A stretch of DNA of 64,000 nt from the NCBI GenBank assembly GCA_020073165.1, contig JAIQFP010000004.1:186001-250000 (forward strand). The letters run 5' to 3'. This stretch comes from Terriglobia bacterium (GTDB taxonomy: Bacteria; Acidobacteriota; Terriglobia; Terriglobales; Acidobacteriaceae). The notes under the pieces are model-generated. The model searched no databases and was not told the DNA's origin. It was given only the letters and a program-made list of their open reading frames with translations. Positions 54,969 through 63,461 of this stretch are shown here, piece after piece (position 1 is the first letter of the stretch; each line of letters begins with the position of its first letter). The position numbers and the translations under genes are program-made.

Positions 54969-55002
54969 GGCGGGTGGACCTAACCGGGTCCGCCCGCCTT
55001 TT
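54969..55002 (+). terminator. rho-independent terminator of the NuoEF/Glt operon
   Basis: GGCGGGTGGACC and GGTCCGCCCGCC pair around a short loop (one T-G mismatch type pair), followed by TTTT. It lies 26 bases after the stop. Confidence 0.8.
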
Positions 55003-55050
55003 CTCCTCTAGATAGGTACCGTATCGATGAGTGGTAGGCCCCACTCGGGG

Positions 55051-55500
55051 TCACTGACTGAGCGGAACGCTGTAGTGCGAGGCGACGACCTGCCAGCGCC
55101 CGTCTATTTTCATCCAAACATCGGTCAGCCGGTCGCGATACTCGTAGGGTTTGCCCTTGGAACTTCCGGTTTCGTGATATGCGCCCGTGACCACCGCCGT
55201 ATTTCCATGCAGACGCACCTTCAGTTCGGAGAGCGCGGCTACGTCCACATGGACGGTAGAATCGGCGCTGTGGCTGATGTAGCCGGCTTTTCCGTAGGTG
55301 CTGCCGTCCTCGACGGTGATGACGAAGTCCTCGGCCAGCAGAGACGCCAGTATGCTGATGTCGCGGGCCTTGTAAGCTTCCGTCCATTTCCGTTCGAGCG
55401 TGAGAATCTTCACGCTTTCGGGAGATTTCGATTGTGCCATGGAAAGGGCTGGCAAAATCGAAAGGAAGAGGAGGATGAGCTTGGGAAAGGTTCGCGGCAT
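55051..55500 (-). CDS. exported NTF2-like (DUF4440/SnoaL) protein
   Basis: A 149-residue protein with a signal peptide (MPRTFPKLILLFLSILPALSMA) and an NTF2-like cone: ILTLERKWTEAYKARDISIL, LLAEDFVITVEDG and WMKIDGRWQVVASHYS. This family includes isomerases and many binding proteins; no catalytic residues are certain. I start at the ATG at 55500, which gives the signal peptide; the longer frame overlaps the OsmC gene. Confidence 0.85.
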   Translation of the reverse strand: MPRTFPKLILLFLSILPALSMAQSKSPESVKILTLERKWTEAYKARDISILASLLAEDFVITVEDGSTYGKAGYISHSADSTVHVDVAALSELKVRLHGNTAVVTGAYHETGSSKGKPYEYRDRLTDVWMKIDGRWQVVASHYSVPLSQ

Positions 55501-55627
55501 GTCTTTTTCTGGCACAGTTTCGGTCCTCCGCCAAGTCGCTTGCGAGTGACCTCGCACCCAGCATGCCCGCGCGTCTACAATGGCATCCGGGCATAAAAGC
55601 CAAAATTCATACATTGAGGAGATACGC

Positions 55628-56053
55628 ATGCAACGCAAGGCAAGCGCGGTATGGAAGGGCGGACTCAAAGATGGCAAAGGGACGGTGTCGGCTACCAGCG
55701 GTGTGCTGGCGAACACTCCCTATTCCTTCACCACGCGTTTTGAAAATACTCCCGGCACCAACCCCGAAGAACTGATTGCCGCCGCGCACGCCGCCTGCTT
55801 CTCGATGGCGCTTTCTGCGCAGTTGGGCGGCGCGAACCTCACCCCGGAGAGCATCAACACCAGCGCTACGCTGACCATGGAAAAGCTGGATTCCGGCTGG
55901 ACCATCACTGCAGTCCATCTCGATGTGGTGGCCCGCGTGCCTAAGGCGGATGCAGCCGCGTTTCAGAAAGCGGCCAACGACGCGAAGAGCGGATGCCCGG
56001 TCTCCAAGGTGCTCAAGGCCAACATCACGATGGATGCGAAATTGGAAGGCTAG
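55628..56053 (+). CDS. OsmC family peroxiredoxin
   Basis: A 141-residue OsmC-type hydroperoxide reductase. The two redox cysteines are Cys57 (AAHAACFSMALS) and Cys123 (SGCPVSKVL). Reduces organic peroxides in the cytosol. The start MQRKASAVWKG (55628) has GAGGAG upstream; the 16-residue extension is not needed. Divergent from the NTF2-like gene. Confidence 0.94.
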   Translation: MQRKASAVWKGGLKDGKGTVSATSGVLANTPYSFTTRFENTPGTNPEELIAAAHAACFSMALSAQLGGANLTPESINTSATLTMEKLDSGWTITAVHLDVVARVPKADAAAFQKAANDAKSGCPVSKVLKANITMDAKLEG

Positions 56054-56060
56054 CAAGGGC

Positions 56061-56100
56061 GCTAGGCTTTGGGCTTTAGGCTCTAGAGTCCAGAGCCTAG
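56061..56100. repeat. heptad repeat between osmC and the DHp gene
   Basis: Heptads GCTAGGC, TTTGGGC, TTTAGGC, TCTAGAG, TCCAGAG, CCTAG, reaching the stop region of the minus-strand gene. Confidence 0.7.
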
Positions 56101-56321
56101 CTTTGCGACCGCAGAACCTCGCGAATCTGGTGATTGATGCGGGCAGCCTCTTGCGAAGCGGAGTCAATCATCCGCACCCACTCCTCGTGCCTGGCATCCA
56201 ACTGGACCTGCCCGAGCAGGTAAGTGGCCTGCAGGATGGTCTCCAGCGAATTGCTGAGGTCGTGGGCGAGAGTACGGAGACGGCGGGTGACGTCGTCCGG
56301 CAGCTTTTGAGAAGTTTCCAT
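56097..56321 (-). CDS. free-standing histidine-kinase dimerisation-like domain
   Basis: A 74-residue helical protein. LRTLAHDLSNSLETILQATY has the H-box form (AHDLxNxL) of a kinase dimerisation domain, followed by a second helix (WVRMIDSASQEAARINHQI). There is no ATPase domain, no membrane segment and no kinase gene nearby. It might be phosphorylated by another kinase, like an Hpt protein, or act as a dimerisation antagonist. Confidence 0.6.
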   Translation of the reverse strand: METSQKLPDDVTRRLRTLAHDLSNSLETILQATYLLGQVQLDARHEEWVRMIDSASQEAARINHQIREVLRSQS

Positions 56322-56438
56322 TGCGGTCTCCGCGGCTGCGAGTCGGGCCTGCGAGGTTTGACAGCCAGCGACACGCCTGTAGAATATTACTCGTAGTCCT
56401 TTCCTGACAGGCAGCCCGCAAGGTTGCCGCCACTATTT

Positions 56439-56525
56439 GCCATCGTGGCGGAATTGGCAGACGCGCATGGTTCAGGTCCATGTACCCGCAAGGGTGTGGG
56501 GGTTCGAGTCCCTTCGATGGCACCA
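56439..56525 (+). tRNA. tRNA-Leu (anticodon CAG)
   Basis: An 87-base class II tRNA. Acceptor GCCATCG pairs with CGATGGC, the anticodon loop TTCAGGT lies between CATGG and CCATG, the long variable arm is ACCCGCAAGGGTG, the T arm contains GGTTCGAGTCC, and CCA is encoded. Reads CTG codons. Confidence 0.95.
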
Positions 56526-56602
56526 ACGCAATTTGTTCCAGTGAGTTCCAGAAATTACCAATTCGTGACTCCCGGCTGACCGGAGCCGGCGCCTCGTTCC
56601 CG

Positions 56603-56608
56603 TATAAT
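56603..56608 (+). promoter_or_regulatory. -10 element of the trp/aro cluster
   Basis: A perfect TATAAT ending 8 bases before the trpC ATG, with no Shine-Dalgarno between. The mRNA would be leaderless or nearly so; this also leaves no room for a leader-peptide or TRAP-type attenuator. Confidence 0.55.
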
Positions 56609-56616
56609 CGGTTGCG

Positions 56617-57438
56617 ATGCCCGCCAGTCTTGATCAGATTGTCGCTGCCGCGCGCCGTCGTGTAGCTGAAACCAGGCGGAGCGCCGATTTGCGCGAACTC
56701 GAGCGGCTCGCGGAAGCCCACGCTCCGCGCGGGTTTCGGCGGAAACTCAAGGCGGTCGCGCAGTCGGGGCCGGCGATCATCGCAGAACTCAAGAAAGCGT
56801 CTCCTTCGCGCGGGCTGATTCGAGCCGCCTTTGATGCCGCAAGCCTGGCCAAGGAGTTGGAGAGCGCAGGCGCGGCGGCGCTGTCGGTATTGACCGAAGA
56901 GGAGTTCTTTCAGGGATCGCTCGAGAATCTGCGCCTGGCCTCGACCAGCACAAAGCTGCCGTGCCTGCGTAAGGATTTCATCGTAGATGAGTTTCAGATG
57001 CTGGAAGCGCGGGCCTACGGCGCGGATGCGGTTCTGCTGATCGTAGCCGCGCTGTCGCCGGCGGAACTGGTGGGGCTGGCGATGTTGGGCCGCGACTATG
57101 AACTCGACGTGCTGTGCGAAGTTCACGACGAAGAGGAACTGGAGCGCGCTGTAAATGCAGGCTGCAACCTGATCGGCGTGAACAGCCGCCATCTGCGGAC
57201 GTTCCAGGTGGATTTGGCGACCGCATTCCGCCTGGCGGAGCGGATTCCGCACAACGTGGTGAGTGTGGCGGAGAGCGGTATCCACACCGGCGCCGAGATC
57301 GCCCGCCTTCGCGCCGCGGGATACCAGGCGTTCTTAATCGGCGAGTCGCTGATGAAAGTAGAATCGCCGGGCCAGGCACTGCGTGAGTTGCTGGCTGACG
57401 CCGTCAAAACTCCAATCCCCGTCCCTGCCGAAAACTGA
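56617..57438 (+). CDS. trpC: indole-3-glycerol phosphate synthase
   Basis: A 273-residue TIM-barrel enzyme closing the indole ring in tryptophan synthesis. Signatures: IIAELKKASPSRGLI (catalytic Lys), LPCLRKDFIVDEFQ, VLCEVHDEEEL, GVNSRHLRTF, SVAESGIHTGAEI and FLIGESLM. Full length. First gene of trpC-trpF-trpB-trpA-aroQ-aroF-tyrA; trpE, trpG and trpD are not in the window. Confidence 0.96.
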   Translation: MPASLDQIVAAARRRVAETRRSADLRELERLAEAHAPRGFRRKLKAVAQSGPAIIAELKKASPSRGLIRAAFDAASLAKELESAGAAALSVLTEEEFFQGSLENLRLASTSTKLPCLRKDFIVDEFQMLEARAYGADAVLLIVAALSPAELVGLAMLGRDYELDVLCEVHDEEELERAVNAGCNLIGVNSRHLRTFQVDLATAFRLAERIPHNVVSVAESGIHTGAEIARLRAAGYQAFLIGESLMKVESPGQALRELLADAVKTPIPVPAEN

Positions 57439-57465
57439 GAACCGGGAACTGGCAACTGAAAACTG
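57431..57465. repeat. heptad repeat between trpC and trpF
   Basis: Heptads AAAACTG, AGAACCG, GGAACTG, GCAACTG, AAAACTG; it begins at the trpC stop. Confidence 0.75.
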
Positions 57466-57470
57466 GTTTC

Positions 57471-58133
57471 ATGACTTGGATTAAAGTCTGCGGAATCACA
57501 AATCTGGAGGATGCGCTCACCGCGGTGGATGCCGGGGCGGATGCGCTGGGGTTTGTGTTTTACGAAAAAAGTTCGCGGAGAATTGAGCCGCAAACAGTAC
57601 GGGAGATCGTGCGCCAGTTACCGCAGGAGGTGGAGAAGGTGGGCGTGTTTGTAAACAAGTACGAGGATGCGATCTGCGACTGCGCGGAAAAGACTGGGCT
57701 GACCATGGTGCAATTTCATGGGGACAATGAGGATCCTCATGCCGCTGACCTGATTGTTCGGCGGAGGCCCGATCTTAAGGTGCTGGTCGGGATTTCCATG
57801 CTCGATCCTGTCCCAGAGGGCAGTGCAATGATGTGGTCCCCGGACAGCGTGCACGCATACCTGGTGGATTCCGGCCAATCGTCTCATCGCGGCGGGACAG
57901 GCAAAACGTTTGATTGGGAACAGGGGCGCAAGAGCGTTGACGTGATCAAGACCCTCGGTCGCGTGGTCGTGGCGGGCGGGTTGAATTCTGCAAATGTCGA
58001 ACGGCCACTGCGAATTCTTCAACCTTGGGGCGTGGACGTGTCTTCCGGTGTTGAGGCTCAACCGGGGAAGAAGGATCCGGAGAAAGTTCGTGCCTTTGTC
58101 CAGGCCGTACGGGCCGCAGAGAAGAGTGCTTGA
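57471..58133 (+). CDS. trpF: phosphoribosylanthranilate isomerase
   Basis: A 220-residue TIM-barrel enzyme for the Amadori rearrangement in tryptophan synthesis. [12 protein letters not shown] (catalytic Cys), [44 protein letters not shown] and [16 protein letters not shown] are all as in the family. The stop is followed two bases later by the preferred trpB ATG. Confidence 0.95.
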   Translation: MTWIKVCGITNLEDALTAVDAGADALGFVFYEKSSRRIEPQTVREIVRQLPQEVEKVGVFVNKYEDAICDCAEKTGLTMVQFHGDNEDPHAADLIVRRRPDLKVLVGISMLDPVPEGSAMMWSPDSVHAYLVDSGQSSHRGGTGKTFDWEQGRKSVDVIKTLGRVVVAGGLNSANVERPLRILQPWGVDVSSGVEAQPGKKDPEKVRAFVQAVRAAEKSA

Positions 58134-58135
58134 AA

Positions 58136-59422
58136 ATGGCAACGTCCAGAGTGCCCTCGGCGAACACAAGGTCCCTCGACTCCGCGATTCGCTTGCGGGG
58201 CAAGCGAACCGCTCCGCTCGGGATGACAGAGAGTGGGAGCACGAGAAAGAGTGCTGGACGATTTGGCCCGTATGGCGGGCGCTACGTTCCCGAAACCCTG
58301 ATGGCGGCACTTCAGGAGCTGGAACGCCAATACGAGAAGGCCAAGCGCGACCGCAAGTTTCAAGCCCGGCTCGATGAACTGCTACGCACCTACGCTGGGC
58401 GTCCGACGCCTCTGTTCTTTGCGCAGCGGCTGACCCGGCGGCTGGGGGGCGCGAAGATCTATCTCAAGCGCGAGGACCTCCTCCACACCGGAGCGCACAA
58501 GATCAACAACTGCCTGGGGCAGGCGCTGCTGGCCGAGCGTATGGGGAAGCGCCGGATCATCGCCGAGACCGGCGCCGGGCAGCATGGGGTAGCCACGGCC
58601 ACAGTGTGCGCGCTGTTCGGCTTCGAGTGCGTGGTCTACATGGGCACCGAGGACATGCGGCGGCAGGAGCTGAACGTCTTCCGCATGCGGCTGCTGGGTG
58701 CTGAAGTGCGCGGCGTGGAATCCGGTTCGCGCACCCTCAAAGACGCCATCAACGAAGCCATGCGCGATTGGGTGACCAATGTCCGCAGCACGCATTACCT
58801 GCTCGGCAGCGTGCTGGGCGCGCACCCTTATCCCACCATGGTGCGCGACTTTCACAAAGTAATTGGGCGCGAGGCGCGGGCGCAGATACTCAAGGCTGAG
58901 GGCAAGCTGCCGGCGGCCATCATCGCCTGTGTGGGCGGCGGGTCGAATGCCATTGGCATCTTTCATGAGTTTCTGAAAGACAAGAAGGTGAGATTGGTCG
59001 GCGTAGAAGCTGGCGGACGGGGCGACGCGCTCGGTGAGCACGCAGCGCGCTTCCGTGGCGGCTCGCCGGGTGTGCTGCAAGGAAGCTACTCTTACGTCTT
59101 GCAGGATGCTGCCGGGCAGATTGCGACCACTCACTCGGTTTCTGCGGGGCTCGACTACCCCTCGATTGGTCCCGAGCACGCGTGGCTCAGGGATAGCGGC
59201 CGCGCGGAATATGTTCCCGCGTCGGACGAAGAAGCACTGGCAGGATGTACCTTGCTGGCCCGGACGGAAGGGATCATTCCGGCGCTGGAATCGGCGCATG
59301 CAGTGGCCGAAGTGGTCAAGCGTGCCCCAAAGATGGAAAACTCGGAGATTGTAATCGTGAACATCTCCGGACGCGGGGACAAAGACATGGGAATCCTAAA
59401 GGAGAAGCTGAAGCTGGATTAG
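58136..59422 (+). CDS. trpB: tryptophan synthase beta chain with repeat-derived leader
   Basis: A 428-residue PLP enzyme joining indole and serine. The PLP Lys is in HTGAHKINN, and the phosphate loop is [10 protein letters not shown]. The family body begins at about residue 42 ([16 protein letters not shown]). The residues before it are encoded largely by a palindromic repeat (58169-58229), translated as [20 protein letters not shown]. The ATG at 58136 is coupled to the trpF stop. The ATG at 58223, inside the repeat, is a plausible alternative start and would give a normal length. Confidence 0.92.
   Translation: MATSRVPSANTRSLDSAIRLRGKRTAPLGMTESGSTRKSAGRFGPYGGRYVPETLMAALQELERQYEKAKRDRKFQARLDELLRTYAGRPTPLFFAQRLTRRLGGAKIYLKREDLLHTGAHKINNCLGQALLAERMGKRRIIAETGAGQHGVATATVCALFGFECVVYMGTEDMRRQELNVFRMRLLGAEVRGVESGSRTLKDAINEAMRDWVTNVRSTHYLLGSVLGAHPYPTMVRDFHKVIGREARAQILKAEGKLPAAIIACVGGGSNAIGIFHEFLKDKKVRLVGVEAGGRGDALGEHAARFRGGSPGVLQGSYSYVLQDAAGQIATTHSVSAGLDYPSIGPEHAWLRDSGRAEYVPASDEEALAGCTLLARTEGIIPALESAHAVAEVVKRAPKMENSEIVIVNISGRGDKDMGILKEKLKLD
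58169..58229. repeat. palindromic repeat (family B) at the trpB leader
   Basis: Minus-strand reading: TGTCATCCCGAGCGGAGCGG, then a CTTGCCCCGCAAG hairpin and GAGTCGAGGGACCT. It shares the TGTCATyCC...GAGCG type with the copy inside dnaE2 (7021-7049). Confidence 0.7.
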
Positions 59423-59445
59423 TCGATCACCGAGTTCTTGTCCTC

Positions 59446-60246
59446 ATGGCACTCTCCTTCGCAAAGCACCCTTCTCTCGTCGCCTACGTCACCTGTGGCG
59501 ATCCCGACCTCGCGACTACGCGTGAGATTGTGCTGGCCGCGATCGGTGCGGGCGCGGAAGTGGTTGAGCTGGGGGTTCCCTTCAGCGATCCGCTGGCGGA
59601 TGGCCCCGTGATCCAGCGCGCCAGCGAGCGCGCTCTGCGACGGGGAACGGCGCTCGCCGATGTGCTGCAGCTGGCCAAAGAGGTCCGCAAACAATCGCAG
59701 GCTGGCCTGATCATCTTTTCGTATCTGAATCCGATCTTGCGCATGGGGCTGGCGAAGTTCGCCGCCGTGGCACAGGATGCGGGTGTCGACGGCGCCCTGA
59801 TCACCGACCTGCCGGTCGAGGAAGGCGACACCTACCTCGCCGAGATGAGAAAAAGAAATCTGGCGACAATCTTCCTGGCGGCGCCGACCAGTCCGGACGA
59901 CCGGTTGAAGCAGATTGCCCAAGTGTCAACCGGATTCGTGTATGCGGTTTCGCGAACTGGCGTCACTGGCGCCCGCAAGCAGTTGCCAGACGATGCCCGG
60001 GATATGGTTCGCCGAGTGCGCAAATACACGAAACTGCCCGTAGCCGTGGGCTTCGGCATCTCTACGCCGGAACAGTTTGCCGCAGTGGGAGAGTTCGCCG
60101 AGGCAGCCGTGGTGGGCAGTGCCATTGTGGAAACGATCGAACGCAATCACGGAAAAGAAGCCGAGGCTGTGGCAGAATTCATAAGAGAGCTAACAGTCGT
60201 CAGTCGTCGGTCGTCGGCAAGAACCGACCTACGCAAGAGCCGCTGA
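59446..60246 (+). CDS. trpA: tryptophan synthase alpha chain
   Basis: A 266-residue TIM-barrel partner of TrpB, cleaving indole-3-glycerol phosphate. VELGVPFSDPLADGPVIQ holds the catalytic Glu and the DPLADGP loop, DLPVEE the catalytic Asp, and AVGFGIS the phosphate site. I use the ATG at 59446. The last 18 or so residues (TVVSRRSSARTDLRKSR) come from a heptad array, so the native tail has been replaced or extended. Confidence 0.95.
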   Translation: MALSFAKHPSLVAYVTCGDPDLATTREIVLAAIGAGAEVVELGVPFSDPLADGPVIQRASERALRRGTALADVLQLAKEVRKQSQAGLIIFSYLNPILRMGLAKFAAVAQDAGVDGALITDLPVEEGDTYLAEMRKRNLATIFLAAPTSPDDRLKQIAQVSTGFVYAVSRTGVTGARKQLPDDARDMVRRVRKYTKLPVAVGFGISTPEQFAAVGEFAEAAVVGSAIVETIERNHGKEAEAVAEFIRELTVVSRRSSARTDLRKSR

Positions 60247-60273
60247 CGGCCGACGACTAACGACCAGCGACTG
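60194..60273. repeat. heptad repeat with inverted arms, trpA-aroQ junction
   Basis: Left arm CAGTCGT, CAGTCGT, CGGTCGT, CGG (60194-60217) encodes part of trpA. The right arm (60242-60273) contains GACGACTAACGACCAGCGAC, roughly its inverted complement. It ends just before the aroQ ATG. Confidence 0.8.
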
Positions 60274-60278
60274 ATTTT

Positions 60279-60599
60279 ATGGACATCGCAGATTGGCGCA
60301 AGAAGATCGACGAGCTGGACCGTAAGCTGGTGGAGTTGCTGAACCAGCGGGCACAGGCGGCGCATGAAATCGGCAAGCTGAAGCGTGGCGCCGGAATGCC
60401 GATCTACGAGCCGGACCGTGAGCAAGCGGTGTTCGCCAACGCGCGCAAGGCGAACCAGGGGCCGCTGCCCGATCGCAACCTGATGCGCATCTACGAGCGC
60501 GTTATGGACATCATGCGCCAGATCCAGCAGGAGGAGATTGCGCCCCAGGCAAGTGCCAACGCAGGAGACACGGAATTGGATTCGGATGTAAATGACTGA
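60279..60599 (+). CDS. chorismate mutase (AroQ type)
   Basis: A 106-residue helical mutase converting chorismate to prephenate. IDELDRKLVELLNQRAQAAHEIGKLK holds the Arg and Lys of the active site, and later helices have YEPDREQAV and RIYERVMDIM. It is the free AroQ form, with no fusion to DAHP synthase or dehydratase. The three steps chorismate mutase, DAHP synthase and prephenate dehydrogenase are adjacent. Confidence 0.92.
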   Translation: MDIADWRKKIDELDRKLVELLNQRAQAAHEIGKLKRGAGMPIYEPDREQAVFANARKANQGPLPDRNLMRIYERVMDIMRQIQQEEIAPQASANAGDTELDSDVND

Positions 60600-60604
60600 G
60601 AGCA

Positions 60605-60691
60605 GCCGTCAGTCTTCGGTGGTCAGTCGTCAGCGAACACCCAAACACGCTGAAGACCTGCCGACGACTGATGACTGATGACCGAAGACTG
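60605..60691. repeat. heptad repeat with inverted arms, aroQ-aroF junction
   Basis: Left CCGTCAG, TCTTCGG, TGGTCAG, TCGTCAG. Right GACGACT, GATGACT, GATGACC, GAAGACT, close to the inverted complement of the left. A CAGCG/CGCTG pair lies in the core. Potential long hairpin. Confidence 0.8.
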
Positions 60692-60696
60692 TTCTT

Positions 60697-61716
60697 ATGA
60701 TTGTTGCCATGCAGGAAATCGCGACCGAGGAGCAGATCCAGCAGGTGATCGAACACCTGGTGCGCATGGGCTTCTCCGTGCACCGCACTACTGGAGAGCG
60801 GCAGACGGTGCTGGCTGCCGTGGGCGCGCGCGTGGATTTCGACACCCGCAACCTGGAGGTGCTGGGCGGAGTGCAGGAGGTGCACCGCATCAGCGCGCCG
60901 TACAAACTGGCAGGACGCAGTTTCCGGCCGCAGGGAACCGTCGTCCAATTTGCCAACGGACTGCAGATCGGCGGGGACGAAGTTGTAGTCATGGCAGGGC
61001 CCTGCTCGGTGGAGTCGCGGGAACAACTCTTCAAAGTCGCCGAGCAAGTGTCGAAGGCGGGCGCGCGGGTGCTGCGCGGCGGGGCCTTCAAACCGCGCAG
61101 CTCGCCATACTCGTTCCAGGGGCTCGGCATAGAGGGTCTCAAGCTGCTGCGCGAAGCCGGCGACCGCTTCGGCATGCTGGTCATCAGCGAAGTGATGGAG
61201 ATCTCGCAGATCGAGATGATGCTGCCCTACGTGGACATCCTGCAGGTAGGAGCGCGCAACATGCAGAACTTCAACCTGCTGCGGGAGCTAGGCAAGGTCA
61301 AGAGCCCGGTGCTGCTCAAGCGCGGCATCGCGGCCACGCTGGAGGAATTGCTGCTTTCGGCGGAGTACATCATGGCGGGTGGCAACTACGATGTGATCCT
61401 ATGCGAGCGCGGCATCCGTACGTTTGAGACTTACACGCGCAACACCCTCGACATTTCGGCCATTCCCATCATTAAGCAGCTGTCCCACCTGCCGATGACG
61501 TCGGACCCGTCACATGGCACCGGGCGGCGCGACAAGGTCGCGTCCATGGCGCGAGCCTCGGTCGCCGCCGGCGCGGATGCGCTCTTGATCGAGGTCCACC
61601 ATGACCCTGACAAGGCGCTGTCGGATGGCGCGCAGTCGCTGTATCCCGAGCAGTTCCGTCAATTGATGGGCGAACTGCGCATGATCGCACCGGCGGTGGG
61701 GCGGAAGATTGCTTGA
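60697..61716 (+). CDS. aroF: 3-deoxy-7-phosphoheptulonate synthase
   Basis: A 339-residue DAHP synthase of the KdsA-like (AroA-I-beta) type, first step of the shikimate pathway. An N-terminal ferredoxin-like regulatory domain (residues 1-75, [19 protein letters not shown]) precedes the barrel with [40 protein letters not shown] and [11 protein letters not shown]. That regulatory domain usually confers feedback control by Phe or Tyr. The start is ATG 60697, with ATG 60709 as an alternative. Confidence 0.94.
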   Translation: MIVAMQEIATEEQIQQVIEHLVRMGFSVHRTTGERQTVLAAVGARVDFDTRNLEVLGGVQEVHRISAPYKLAGRSFRPQGTVVQFANGLQIGGDEVVVMAGPCSVESREQLFKVAEQVSKAGARVLRGGAFKPRSSPYSFQGLGIEGLKLLREAGDRFGMLVISEVMEISQIEMMLPYVDILQVGARNMQNFNLLRELGKVKSPVLLKRGIAATLEELLLSAEYIMAGGNYDVILCERGIRTFETYTRNTLDISAIPIIKQLSHLPMTSDPSHGTGRRDKVASMARASVAAGADALLIEVHHDPDKALSDGAQSLYPEQFRQLMGELRMIAPAVGRKIA

Positions 61717-61744
61717 GGGGAAGTTCAATCAATATTCAATCTTT

Positions 61745-61772
61745 TCTCCGTGCCTCCGTGCCTCCGTGGTGA
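61745..61772. repeat. 8-bp period repeat upstream of tyrA
   Basis: CTCCGTGC, CTCCGTGC, CTCCGTGG, an octad version of the short-period arrays. It ends a few bases before the tyrA ATG. Confidence 0.65.
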
Positions 61773-61779
61773 GCTCTGA

Positions 61780-62661
61780 ATGCCCATTCGCCAGATCACG
61801 ATCATCGGCAACGGCCTGATTGGCGGTTCCCTTGGGCTGGCCCTTAAGAAGCACCGCTTCCTCGGGCGGATTGTGGGCTGTGATCGCGCGGCGGTGCTGG
61901 AGCGCGCGCGTGACCGTGGGGCAATCAGCGAGGGCCACACCGATCCAGCGGATGCGGTGCGCGGCAGCCAAGTCGTGGTGCTGGCAACGCCGGTCAGCCG
62001 CATCATCGACCTGATCGGCCACCTTGGCCCGTCTCTTCCCGCAAAAACTCTGCTGACCGACGTGGGCAGCACCAAGGCCGAGGTTTTAGCGCGAGCGACC
62101 AGGGTATTTGGCAAGAACACCCGCCATCGTTTTCTGGCCGGCCATCCTATGGCGGGAAAGGAACAGTCCGGCGTCGAGTTCGCCGACCCAGACCTTTTCC
62201 AGGGAGCAGCTTGGTTCGTCACCCCAGCACCGGGGCAGAACGTCTATGACGGCCTGAGTGGAGAATTTCTGGGCTGGGTGGAAAAGATTGGTGGGCGTAT
62301 CGCCGGCATGGACGCACAGCAGCACGACGAGCTGTGCGCCTGGATCAGCCACTTGCCGCAGATGATCTCAACTGCACTGGCCGCCGCACTGGTTGAGGAA
62401 TTCGGCGTGGATGCTCCCCTGCTCGAGGCTGGGGGACGCGCTCTGCGAGAAATGACGCGCATTTCCGCCAGTCCCTATTCCATGTGGCGTGACATCGCGC
62501 TTACCAACAAGAAAAACATTCGGGCAGCCCTGCTGAAACTGGAACAGCGGCTGGCCCATATCCGGGAGAATCTCGACACGCGCGAATTGGCAGAGGAGTT
62601 CGAGCGCGCACACCACCTGAACAAGAGAGGCACGCAGACGCGGAGAAAATTGAAGGATTGA
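61780..62661 (+). CDS. tyrA: prephenate dehydrogenase
   Basis: A 293-residue NAD(P)-dependent enzyme oxidising prephenate to hydroxyphenylpyruvate for tyrosine. Dinucleotide motif GNGLIGGSLG (10-19), the catalytic His and binding region HRFLAGHPMAGKEQSGVEFA, and HDELCAWISHLPQMIS. No ACT domain is present, so allosteric control by tyrosine may be weak or through the catalytic domain. Last of the aromatic cluster. Confidence 0.94.
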   Translation: MPIRQITIIGNGLIGGSLGLALKKHRFLGRIVGCDRAAVLERARDRGAISEGHTDPADAVRGSQVVVLATPVSRIIDLIGHLGPSLPAKTLLTDVGSTKAEVLARATRVFGKNTRHRFLAGHPMAGKEQSGVEFADPDLFQGAAWFVTPAPGQNVYDGLSGEFLGWVEKIGGRIAGMDAQQHDELCAWISHLPQMISTALAAALVEEFGVDAPLLEAGGRALREMTRISASPYSMWRDIALTNKKNIRAALLKLEQRLAHIRENLDTRELAEEFERAHHLNKRGTQTRRKLKD

Positions 62662-62697
62662 GTCATTGAGGCATTGAATCATTGAGACATTGAGTCT
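62656..62697. repeat. 8-bp period repeat after tyrA
   Basis: ATTGAGTC, ATTGAGGC, ATTGAATC, ATTGAGAC, ATTGAGTC. It begins at the tyrA stop. Confidence 0.8.
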
Positions 62698-62738
62698 TGT
62701 GACATCGGGCCAGTGACTTCCCATGATTCAATTTCGTT

Positions 62739-62744
62739 TACAAT
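62739..62744 (+). promoter_or_regulatory. -10 element of scoA
   Basis: TACAAT ending 9 bases before the scoA ATG, without a Shine-Dalgarno; probably a leaderless or very short-leader transcript. Confidence 0.45.
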
Positions 62745-62753
62745 CGCTCTCTT

Positions 62754-63461
62754 ATGAACAAGGTGGTAGCCAGCGCCGAGGAGGCGATCCGCGACGTTTT
62801 CGACGGCGCCACCATCATGGTAGGTGGCTTCGGGTTGTGCGGCATGCCCGAGAATCTCATCCGGGCACTGGCGCGCAAGGGCACGAAAAACCTCACCACC
62901 ATCAGCAACAACGCGGGCGTCGACGGTTTCGGCATGGGGTTGCTGCTGGCCAACGGGCAGATTCGCCGCCACATCGGAACCTACGTCGGTGAGAACAAAC
63001 TGTTGGAGCAGATGGTCCTGGACGGCCGGGTGCAACTCGACCTGGTACCGCAAGGGACGTTTTCCGAGCGCATTCGTGCGGGCGGTGCGGGCATCGCGGC
63101 GTTTTTTACTCCCACCGGTTTTGGCACGGTCGTGGCCGAGGGCAAGGAGACCCGCGAGTTCGACGGGCGCATGTACGTCATGGAGCACGCTCTGCGGGCC
63201 GACTTCGCCTTCGTGAAGGCCTGGAAGGGTGACCGGTGGGGCAATCTCGTCTACCGCAAGACCGCGCGCAACTTCAATCCCATGATGGCCACGGCGGCGA
63301 AGGTCACCATCGCCGAGGTCGAGCATCTGGTCGAACCCGGCGAACTGGATCCTGACCTCGTGCAGACGCCAAGCGTGTATGTGAAGCGTATCTTCCAGGG
63401 CGAGTTGTTCGAGAAGCGAATTGAGAAGAGAACAGTGAGAAAAGCAGTCGTTGGTCGTTAG
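62754..63461 (+). CDS. scoA: 3-oxoacid CoA-transferase subunit A
   Basis: A 235-residue class I CoA-transferase alpha subunit. DGATIMVGGFGLCGMPENLI (about residues 17-36) is the oxyanion-glycine signature. It moves CoA from succinyl-CoA or another donor to acetoacetate-like acids. The last few residues (AVVGR) and the stop lie in a heptad repeat. Paired with the B subunit downstream. Confidence 0.94.
   Translation: MNKVVASAEEAIRDVFDGATIMVGGFGLCGMPENLIRALARKGTKNLTTISNNAGVDGFGMGLLLANGQIRRHIGTYVGENKLLEQMVLDGRVQLDLVPQGTFSERIRAGGAGIAAFFTPTGFGTVVAEGKETREFDGRMYVMEHALRADFAFVKAWKGDRWGNLVYRKTARNFNPMMATAAKVTIAEVEHLVEPGELDPDLVQTPSVYVKRIFQGELFEKRIEKRTVRKAVVGR

Noticed and set aside
60605-60691. CRISPR array
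   Set aside because: The heptad arrays have no constant repeat of 25-40 bases or unique spacers, and no cas gene is present.
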